Below, piece by piece: positions 1 through 4,768 of a stretch of DNA of 6,925 bases (the first letter of the stretch is position 1; each line of letters starts with the position of its first letter). The notes below the pieces were generated by a model. The model did no database searches and was not told the origin of the DNA. It saw nothing but the letters and a program-made list of their open reading frames with translations. A program made the translations under genes and the position numbers. The stretch comes from JBHIET01 sp046760785 (GTDB taxonomy: Bacteria > Chloroflexota > Anaerolineae > B4-G1): NCBI GenBank assembly GCA_046760785.1, contig JBHIET010000120.1, forward strand, positions 1-6,925. Direction: 5' to 3'.

Positions 1-23
1 CTTTGTATCATAGCGATTTGTGC

Positions 24-222
24 TCATTTAAGCCCGAAATCTGCCAGAGTCCAGTTCTTAAGAACGTTCGCCGCGTAGTGGTGCGTGCCACACTCCGCAC
101 ACACCAATAGGAACATTCCGGATTAGAACGTATCCTTCTCCGACTTTGGGCGGCAGGTCAATCGTCTTCTCAGCTATGGGACCATTGCAACACTCACAAC
201 GTTCGCCATCCCAGAAGTCCAT
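24..222 (-). pseudogene. YgiT/MqsA-type zinc-finger protein gene, frameshifted
   Basis: Reading from ATG at 222 gives a 54-residue frame that ends at TAA (58-60). It opens with a CxxC pair (Cys9/Cys12 in RCECCNGPIAEKT), followed by GYVLIRNVPIGVC, the pattern of YgiT-type zinc fingers (the N-terminal zinc domain of MqsA-like antitoxins). The expected second pair, VCAECGTHHYAANVLK, is present but in another frame, which ends at TGA 24-26. The switch falls at a GT run (98-105); one extra GT unit there would restore a continuous frame of about 66 codons. Beyond AANVLK the tail no longer looks like the family. The gene begins 33 nt after the ffh stop on the same strand and has no clear ribosome binding site. 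No toxin partner is visible; one could lie beyond the window's left edge. A sequencing error in the dinucleotide run is an alternative. Family recognition is from motif memory. Confidence 0.62.
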
Positions 223-224
223 TC

Positions 225-256
225 TACCAATTTACCAATCTACCAATGTACCACCT
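225..256. repeat. 8-bp tandem repeat next to the ffh stop
   Basis: Three consecutive units TACCAATT, TACCAATC and TACCAATG (225-248) are followed by a degenerate fourth, TACCACCT (249-256), touching the ffh stop codon. On the ffh sense strand this reads as repeated ATTGGTA. It occupies the short gap between ffh and the zinc-finger pseudogene. It has no dyad symmetry, so it is not a terminator. Confidence 0.75.
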
Positions 257-1578
257 TACCCAAACATCCCCATCAACCCGCGCATCCCCTTCTTCCCCTT
301 CCCCAGTTGCTTCATCATGCGCTGCATCTGGCGGAACTGCTTCAACAGTGCGTTCACCTCCTGCACCGCCGTGCCGCTGCCACGGGCGATGCGCTTCTTA
401 CGGCTACTGTTGATGATGCGGGGGTTACGCCGCTCCTCCGGCGTCATCGAAAGGATAATCGCTTCGGTGCGCTTGAATTGCCGATCGGTGACTTCGGGCG
501 ATACGTCCAGGCCGCCCAACCCGGGCACCAGGTCAAGAACCTGACTCAGCGACCCCATCTTCCTGACCTGCTGAAATTGCTCCAGGAAATCCTCCAGGTC
601 GAAACTGGCCTCGCGCAACTTGCGCTCCATACGCTCGGCCTGTTCCTCGTCGAAGGTCGCCTCCGCCCGCTCGATGAGTGTCAGCACATCCCCCATCCCC
701 AGGATGCGGGAGGCCAGCCGGTCGGGATGGAAAATCTCCAGCGCGTCGGCCTTCTCGCCCGTGCCCAGGAACTTGATCGGCACGCCCGTGACGGCCCGCA
801 TACTGATGGCCGCTCCCCCCCGGGCGTCGCCATCCACTTTAGTCAGGATCAGCCCGGTCAACCCGATGCGCTGGTGAAAGCTACCTGCGATGTTCACCGC
901 CTCCTGGCCCGTCATCGCGTCGGCCACCAGGAGCGTCTCGACCGGCTTGGCCGTCTGCTTGACAGCCTCCAGCTCCCTCATCATCTTCTGGTCAATCTGG
1001 AGGCGGCCGGCGGTGTCGAGAATCACCACGTCACAGCCTCGCCGACGCGCCTCGCGGACGCCATTGGCGCAGATCTGGGGTGGAGGAATCTGCTGTTCTT
1101 CACTGTAGACCGGCAGTTCCAGTTGGCGACCCAGCACCTCCAGTTGCGTGATGGCAGCCGGGCGATAAGTATCGCTGGCGACCATCAGCGGCAGGTGACC
1201 GGTCTGCTTGAGATACCGGGCCAGTTTTGCCACCGTCGTCGTCTTACCTGAGCCCTGCAGTCCGACCAGCATGACGACGTGGGGCGCAGGCCCCGTCAGC
1301 TCCAGCCGCCCCGGCTCGCCCAGCGTCTCGATCAGCTCCTCGTGGACGATCTTGATCACCTGCTGGGCCGGGCTGAGGCTCTTGGTGATCTCGGCACCGA
1401 TGGCCCGCTCGCGCACGCGCCCGATAAAGTCTTTGACTACCTTGTAATGTACGTCGGCCTCCAGCAGAGCCAGGCGAATCTCGCGCAACACCTCATTTAC
1501 GTTGCTCTCGCGCAGAATACCGCGTTTGCCTAACCGTCGAAAGACGGCCTGAAGTTTGTCGGTCAGATTCTCAAACAT
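256..1578 (-). CDS. ffh: Signal recognition particle GTPase Ffh (SRP54)
   Basis: This is the protein subunit of the signal recognition particle. It binds 4.5S RNA and signal sequences of nascent membrane proteins and delivers ribosomes to FtsY at the membrane. The 440 residues match the usual Ffh length. The N domain covers about 1-90. The G domain follows, with P-loop GLQGSGKTT (106-114), DTYRPAA (136-142), DTAGR (188-192), TKVDGDARGG (246-255) and GTGEK (272-276). The M domain (~310-435) has the RNA-binding SRKKRIARGSG (392-402), a Met-rich stretch near 419-423 and a basic Gly/Lys/Met tail ending GMFG. The start at 1578 is the family N-terminus (MFENLTDKLQ). Its Shine-Dalgarno is weak, but a good promoter lies 38-66 nt upstream. 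No terminator hairpin is seen after the stop, so transcription may run into the zinc-finger pseudogene. The gene appears intact. Confidence 0.98.
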   Translation of the reverse strand: MFENLTDKLQAVFRRLGKRGILRESNVNEVLREIRLALLEADVHYKVVKDFIGRVRERAIGAEITKSLSPAQQVIKIVHEELIETLGEPGRLELTGPAPHVVMLVGLQGSGKTTTVAKLARYLKQTGHLPLMVASDTYRPAAITQLEVLGRQLELPVYSEEQQIPPPQICANGVREARRRGCDVVILDTAGRLQIDQKMMRELEAVKQTAKPVETLLVADAMTGQEAVNIAGSFHQRIGLTGLILTKVDGDARGGAAISMRAVTGVPIKFLGTGEKADALEIFHPDRLASRILGMGDVLTLIERAEATFDEEQAERMERKLREASFDLEDFLEQFQQVRKMGSLSQVLDLVPGLGGLDVSPEVTDRQFKRTEAIILSMTPEERRNPRIINSSRKKRIARGSGTAVQEVNALLKQFRQMQRMMKQLGKGKKGMRGLMGMFG

Positions 1579-1615
1579 TATGCTCTGGCTGGCAGCCGAT
1601 CAGATATGTGTGGCG

Positions 1616-1644
1616 ATTGTAACGGAAAAGGGCTGTTTCGTCAA
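1616..1644 (-). promoter_or_regulatory. Sigma70-type promoter of ffh
   Basis: On the minus strand, TTGACG (1639-1644) and TACAAT (1616-1621) are separated by exactly 17 nt, each hexamer one base from consensus. The predicted start of transcription, near 1609, leaves a leader of about 30 nt before the ffh ATG at 1578. The -35 hexamer overlaps the TGA stop of the acyl-CoA synthetase relic. Confidence 0.75.
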
Positions 1645-1730
1645 GTTTTATGGCCTCTGACCACCACCCGTGCGTCCACTGCTGCCAAGCCCCGCTCGAA
1701 CACGAGCAATGGATTTACGTCAACCTCCTG
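1641..1730 (-). pseudogene. C-terminal relic of an ADP-forming acyl-CoA synthetase-like gene
   Basis: Minus-strand codons 1644-1727, before the TGA at 1641-1643, encode EVDVNPLLVFERG and then LAAVDARVVVRGHKT. The pattern E-x-D-x-N-P-L-L-V, then G-x-x-A-x-DAR close to a stop, is the end of the ATP-grasp domain of NDP-forming acetyl/acyl-CoA synthetases. Upstream of about 1730 the frame loses resemblance to that family, and the rest of a ~700-residue (or ~230-residue beta subunit) gene is absent. It therefore looks like the stump of a gene that once preceded ffh and was removed by deletion. SucC has a similar motif, but in mid-protein rather than at the stop. A chance resemblance over 28 residues is possible but unlikely given the motif density. 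Confidence 0.55.
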
Positions 1731-1756
1731 CTTTGCCGCCTGCTGCGATTGGGCCG

Positions 1757-1784
1757 ATTGTAACAGAGAGCGGGCAAAACACAA
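1757..1784 (-). promoter_or_regulatory. Possible second upstream promoter for ffh
   Basis: On the minus strand, TACAAT (1757-1762) lies 16 nt after TTGTGT (1779-1784). Its -10 region shares a 9-nt stretch, GATTGTAAC on the plus strand (1756-1764), with the main ffh promoter (1615-1623). Transcripts would cross the relic before reaching ffh. The -35 match is poor. Confidence 0.25.
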
Positions 1785-1791
1785 CCTGACT

Positions 1792-1811
1792 ACAAAAGCC
1801 CCGTCTTTTGT
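1792..1811. repeat. 7-bp perfect dyad next to the CNB-gene promoter
   Basis: ACAAAAG (1792-1798) and CTTTTGT (1805-1811) are perfect inverted arms around a 6-nt spacer. The dyad sits just upstream of TACAAT at 1814-1819 and overlaps the T of the TG extended -10 dinucleotide. This is the position expected of an operator, though no regulator can be named. Confidence 0.5.
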
Positions 1812-1819
1812 GGTACAAT
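1811..1819 (+). promoter_or_regulatory. Extended -10 promoter candidate for the CNB-small protein-ABC operon
   Basis: TGGTACAAT has the TGnTAnAAT form of an extended -10 element, which can act with a weak -35. The hexamer 17 nt upstream (1791-1796, TACAAA) is a poor -35. Transcription would begin near 1826 and give a leader of about 67 nt before the ATG at 1893. That leader includes a short CTGCA/TGCAG dyad (1846-1860). Confidence 0.45.
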
Positions 1820-1892
1820 AATAACATATAGGCAATGGTGGCCGGCTGCAACGCGTGCAGGCGTTCCTGGCTGCTAGAATGGGAGGATAGCT

Positions 1893-2372
1893 ATGTCAGT
1901 TACCGGGTTGTTGCAACGCAGCGAGCTGTTTGCCGAGCTCACGCCCGAGCAGATTGAGCGTATCATTGCTCTGGGCCAGGAGGTTACCTACAACACCGGC
2001 GATGTCATCATCTGCGAGGGCGAGCCCTCCGACGAGGTATACGTCATCTGCGACGGCATGGTCGAGGTGGATGTCTCCAAGGGCGCAGTTCCCGACGTGC
2101 CAGGGCCGCCCCAGTTGAGCTCCATCGTTCGCCTGGGCCAGGGGCAGGTATTCGGTGAGATGGCATTGGTGGATCGCGGGGCTCGCTCGGCGACGGTGCG
2201 CTGTGTGGAGGACAGTACCACGCTGTACGTCATCCCGCGTGAGGACTTCTGGGCTCTCTGCGATGGAGATCATCATATCGGTTATGTCGTGATGCGCAAC
2301 ATCGCCGCCGACTTGTCGTTCAAACTGCGCCACCGCAATCTGCAGATGGGGCTGGCGGGAGGCGAGGTATGA
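1893..2372 (+). CDS. Stand-alone cyclic nucleotide-binding (CNB/CAP_ED) domain protein
   Basis: The 159 residues are essentially one CNB domain. The N-terminal helix is LLQRSELFAELTPEQIERI (6-24). Beta-roll strands follow, with GDVIICEGEPSDEVYVICDGMVEV (36-59 region). The phosphate-binding cassette is FGEMALVDRGARSATV (87-102), in which Glu89 and Arg98 occupy the positions that hold the ribose and cyclic phosphate in CAP and PKA. A C-terminal helix spans about 128-147. A loop rich in Pro and Gly (64-75) lengthens the strand 4-5 hairpin. No helix-turn-helix, kinase or membrane segment follows, so this is a sensor or regulatory subunit acting through a partner, not a CRP-type transcription factor. 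GGGAGG (1881-1886) lies 6 nt before the ATG. The stop overlaps the next start (ATGA), so the two proteins are probably made together. The ligand (cAMP, cGMP or another nucleotide) cannot be told from sequence. Confidence 0.9.
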   Translation: MSVTGLLQRSELFAELTPEQIERIIALGQEVTYNTGDVIICEGEPSDEVYVICDGMVEVDVSKGAVPDVPGPPQLSSIVRLGQGQVFGEMALVDRGARSATVRCVEDSTTLYVIPREDFWALCDGDHHIGYVVMRNIAADLSFKLRHRNLQMGLAGGEV

Positions 2373-2572
2373 TCTACAAGGTGAGCTACGTCGTCGTAGG
2401 CAAACCGCACCCAGGTGCAATCGTCAATCTGGATGCCCCGCCGCGCGTGGGCGACCGTGTGCAACTGGGCGACGAAGAGTTTGAGGTCACTGAAGTCTTT
2501 GACCTGATCCCGCCGCATGGGGACTTCGCCTTTCTGCACGCTACCTGCCAGCCAGTACAGGATGAATCGTAG
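2369..2572 (+). CDS. Small conserved-looking protein of unknown function (67 aa)
   Basis: I do not recognise a named family. The 67 residues alternate short hydrophobic strands and turns (IYKVSYVVV, GAIVNLD, VGDRVQLGDEEFEVTEVFDL, DFAFLHATC), suggesting a small all-beta fold. There is no signal peptide, membrane helix or metal-binding cluster; a single Cys lies near the end. It is acidic in the middle. The case for a real gene is the 4-nt ATGA overlap with the CNB gene, GGGAGG (2357-2362) exactly 6 nt before the ATG, and GC-rich third positions like its neighbours. It lies 27 nt ahead of the ABC exporter. Being coupled to a CNB protein, it may be that protein's partner or an accessory of the transporter; this is inference only. 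Confidence 0.8.
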   Translation: MIYKVSYVVVGKPHPGAIVNLDAPPRVGDRVQLGDEEFEVTEVFDLIPPHGDFAFLHATCQPVQDES

Positions 2573-2599
2573 GACACCTCCCAGGCGGATATAATCTCT

Positions 2600-4444
2600 A
2601 TGAGCGTGCTAAAGCGTCTTCTCGGCTACGTGGGCCCCTATTGGAAGCCGCTGGTCGCTACAGGCACCCTGCTTCTGCTGCACACGGGTCTGAGGTTGCT
2701 GCCACCCCTCTTCCAGCGGGAGATCGTGGATCAGGTGATCGGGGCCCGCGATCCTTCTCGCCTCGGCGCGATGATTGCCGCACTGATCAGCGTCTATGCC
2801 CTCTTGCAATTCGTGGACTTCGGCGATCTGTATCTCCGCCACGCGCTGGGTGAGCGCTTCATCTTCGACCTGCGGGTGCGTATCTACGCCCACCTGCAGC
2901 GGCTCTCGCTCTCCTTCTTCGAACGCACCTCCACCGGCGAACTGATGTCGCGAGTGACCAACGACGTCAACGCGCTGGAGCAGTTCGTCACTCACGGCGT
3001 CGCCCTCACGGCGGCGGACCTGCTCCGACTGCTGGGGGCATCGGCGGTGCTGCTGGCACTCAACTGGCAACTGGCGCTAGTCGTGCTGATCCCGCTGCCG
3101 ATCATGGCCCTCGGCTTGCGGCTCTTCAACCAGCGCGCGCGCCCCATCTACCGCCGGGTGCGTGACCGCTTGGGCGACATCAACGCCAGACTTCAGGACA
3201 ACCTGGCCGGCATCCGCGTCATCCAGGCGTTTGGGCAGGAGGGGGTGGAACTGGCACACTTCCGCGACACCAGTGAGCGCTACTACCGGGAACGGGTGCG
3301 GGGTATCCGTACCTGGGCCAGTTTCTTCCCCGCCCTCTACTTCGTCTCCGCTCTGGGAGGCGTGCTGGTGCTCGGCTTGGGGGCGCGGATGGTCGTCAAC
3401 GATCGACTCTCGTTGGGGACGCTGGTGGCCTTTCTGTCTTACATCACTTCCTTCTACGAACCTCTGCGCCGGCTGACGGAGGTGGACAACGTCTTCCAGC
3501 AGGCCATCGCCGCCGGAGAGCGTATCTTTGAATTGTTGGACGAGATGCCGGAGATCCGAGACGCGCCGTACGCGGTCGCGCTGGACGAGATCGAGGGAGA
3601 CGTGATATTCGACGACGTGCACTTCCACTACGGCGACGGCGATAAAGTATTGCACGATGTCACGTTCCGCATGACCCCCGGCGAAGTGGTGGCGCTGGTG
3701 GGACCGAGCGGGGCGGGCAAGACCAGCATCGCCAGTCTGCTGTGCCGCTTCTACGACCCTATCCATGGCCGCATCCTGGTGGATGGCCATGACCTACGTG
3801 AGGTGCAGGTTTGGTCGCTGCGCCAGCACGTAGCGGTGGTGCTGCAGGACACCTTCCTGTTCAACACCACGGTGCGTGAGAACCTGCGCTACGGCAAGCC
3901 CGACGCCAGCGAGGAGGAGATGATCGCTGCTGCGAAGGCCGCCTACGCCCACGAGTTCATCGAGCAACTCCCTGACGGCTACGACACCGAGATCGGCGAG
4001 CGAGGGGTGAAACTGAGCGGCGGGCAGAAGCAACGGCTGGCGCTGGCCCGCGCGATCTTGGCCGACCCGCGCATCCTGATCCTGGACGAGGCCACGTCGT
4101 CGGTGGACGCCGAGGCAGAGTACCTGATCCAGCAGGCGCTGGAGGAGGTGATGAAGGAGCGCACGTCGCTGGTCATTGCCCACCGGCTGAGCACGATCCG
4201 CAACGCCGACAAGATCATCGCGCTGGAGGATGGGCGCATCCGCGAGGTGGGTGATCACCGAGAGTTGCTGGCGCGGGGTGGGCTGTACAGCCAGCTCTAC
4301 CAGCGGCAGTTGGAGCTGGCAGAGATTGGAACGGAGGGAGAGGTGGCGGAAAGGAGAGGCCAGGCCACCGGTCGAGACTTGAGGCTTGCGACTCCCGAAG
4401 CAATTCGGCAGGGCTTTCCCAAAGTCGGAGCGAACGGCGGCTGA
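2600..4444 (+). CDS. ABC exporter half-transporter (MsbA/MdlB-type, fused permease and ATPase)
   Basis: An ATP-driven exporter of the type IV ABC fold, expected to work as a homodimer or paired heterodimer in the cytoplasmic membrane. The membrane domain has six predicted helices near 14-38, 58-78, 134-154, 156-176, 243-263 and 272-288. The coupling region ERTSTGELMSRVTNDV (108-123) is typical of exporters. The nucleotide-binding domain (~333-570) is complete: A-loop Tyr344, Walker A GPSGAGKTS (368-376), Q-loop Gln416, signature LSGGQ (472-476), Walker B RILILDE with catalytic Glu497, D-loop SSVDAE (500-505) and switch His528. All catalytic residues are consensus, so both ATP sites of a homodimer should be active. 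The start at 2600 has only AGGCGG (2583-2588) at a long 11-nt spacing, and a perfect TATAAT (2590-2595) sits just before it. Residues after ~575 form a non-family tail containing AGG, AGA and TTG codons. The substrate is unknown: lipids, drugs or peptides are all possible. Confidence 0.95.
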   Translation: MSVLKRLLGYVGPYWKPLVATGTLLLLHTGLRLLPPLFQREIVDQVIGARDPSRLGAMIAALISVYALLQFVDFGDLYLRHALGERFIFDLRVRIYAHLQRLSLSFFERTSTGELMSRVTNDVNALEQFVTHGVALTAADLLRLLGASAVLLALNWQLALVVLIPLPIMALGLRLFNQRARPIYRRVRDRLGDINARLQDNLAGIRVIQAFGQEGVELAHFRDTSERYYRERVRGIRTWASFFPALYFVSALGGVLVLGLGARMVVNDRLSLGTLVAFLSYITSFYEPLRRLTEVDNVFQQAIAAGERIFELLDEMPEIRDAPYAVALDEIEGDVIFDDVHFHYGDGDKVLHDVTFRMTPGEVVALVGPSGAGKTSIASLLCRFYDPIHGRILVDGHDLREVQVWSLRQHVAVVLQDTFLFNTTVRENLRYGKPDASEEEMIAAAKAAYAHEFIEQLPDGYDTEIGERGVKLSGGQKQRLALARAILADPRILILDEATSSVDAEAEYLIQQALEEVMKERTSLVIAHRLSTIRNADKIIALEDGRIREVGDHRELLARGGLYSQLYQRQLELAEIGTEGEVAERRGQATGRDLRLATPEAIRQGFPKVGANGG

Positions 4445-4580
4445 GTGGTCTGGAGCATAGCGGAAGGGTGTATCGAAGCCAAAATGAGCGGCTTATGCAC
4501 AATGCTTGGTCTTGATACGGCTCTCCATTGCACTGCGAGCCTACTCGACCGGCGCTTTCGTTGAAAATGGGAAAGCCCTG
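4409..4580. repeat. 13-bp inverted repeat flanking the exporter stop
   Basis: CAGGGCTTTCCCA (4409-4421), inside the last codons of the ABC exporter, recurs in inverse orientation at 4568-4580 (TGGGAAAGCCCTG), 146 nt away. Flanking bases show partial further matches, including ATTCGG next to each arm. It could be the remains of a small inverted-repeat element or chance. No transposase fragment is seen between the arms. Confidence 0.4.
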
Positions 4581-4597
4581 AAATTCGGCCCCGCCCC

Positions 4598-4624
4598 TTG
4601 ATAGACGGGCGAGCCGTGTATAAT
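4598..4624 (+). promoter_or_regulatory. Promoter candidate for fabH
   Basis: TTGATA (4598-4603) and a perfect TATAAT (4619-4624) are separated by 15 nt, short of the ideal 17. Transcription would start near 4631 and leave an unusually long leader of about 138 nt before the fabH ATG at 4769. Confidence 0.5.
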
Positions 4625-4649
4625 AGACCATCTCTCTCTACGCACACAC

Positions 4650-4692
4650 CGGCCCGGTCGCGTAGACTCGTCCGGCCGGGCCGATGGTTTTT
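4650..4692 (+). terminator. Terminator-like hairpin in the fabH leader (possible attenuator)
   Basis: CGGCCCGG (4650-4657) and CCGGGCCG (4676-4683) form a perfect 8-bp GC-only stem with an 18-nt loop, followed by ATGG and five T (4688-4692). The loop is longer than in a classical intrinsic terminator. It lies downstream of the fabH promoter candidate and upstream of the gene. It could therefore act as an attenuator, or simply end read-through from the ABC operon if fabH is transcribed from elsewhere. Confidence 0.5.
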
Positions 4693-4751
4693 CACACTCG
4701 CCGTAACTTCTATCCTTCCCCGGTGTTATCATCATTGTAGGATGGTATACC

Positions 4752-4762
4752 AAGGAGGGAGG
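4752..4762 (+). promoter_or_regulatory. Strong ribosome binding site setting the fabH start
   Basis: AAGGAGGGAGG ends 6 nt before the ATG at 4769, much stronger than anything at the in-frame upstream starts (TTG 4598, ATG 4742). CCTTCC at 4714-4719 could pair with its GGGAGG part (4757-4762, one G-U pair), which would hide the site. Confidence 0.8.
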
Positions 4763-4768
4763 CCACAA

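Larger units (their letters stand above)
1579..1892. other. Divergent intergenic spacer ffh / CNB gene
   Basis: This 314-nt spacer holds the ffh promoter, a relic of an acyl-CoA synthetase gene end, a possible second leftward promoter, a dyad and a rightward extended -10 element, each listed separately. Short open frames here on either strand lack credible ribosome binding sites and are not called. Confidence 0.8.
4445..4768 (+). other. Intergenic region between ABC exporter and fabH
   Basis: This gap is 324 nt long. In 4445-4597 I see only the far arm of the inverted repeat and no credible gene. In 4598-4768 there is a promoter candidate, a GC-rich hairpin with a T-run and a strong ribosome binding site, listed separately. 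Confidence 0.8.

Noticed and set aside
1..11. Possible ATG at 11 on the minus strand starting a gene that leaves the window.
   Set aside because: Only three codons are visible and there is no ribosome binding site. It cannot be supported.
307..1251. Long plus-strand open frame opposite ffh (314 codons).
   Set aside because: It is a shadow of a GC-rich gene: low-complexity His/Leu/Arg-rich translation, no ribosome binding site and no recognisable domain.
1846..1860. CTGCA-N5-TGCAG dyad in the CNB-gene leader as a CRP-type operator.
   Set aside because: The half-sites do not match TGTGA/TCACA, and a 5-bp dyad is common in GC-rich DNA.
3077..4258. Long minus-strand open frames opposite the ABC exporter.
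   Set aside because: They are antisense shadows of conserved ATPase codons, with no family similarity.
138..4430. A 13-nt match between 138-150 and the reverse complement of 4418-4430.
   Set aside because: One such match is expected by chance at roughly this window size, and the two contexts are unrelated.
4598..4768. In-frame upstream extension of fabH (TTG 4598 or ATG 4742).
   Set aside because: The extra residues do not resemble FabH, and a strong ribosome binding site sits just before ATG 4769. TTG 4598 is better read as part of a -35 box.
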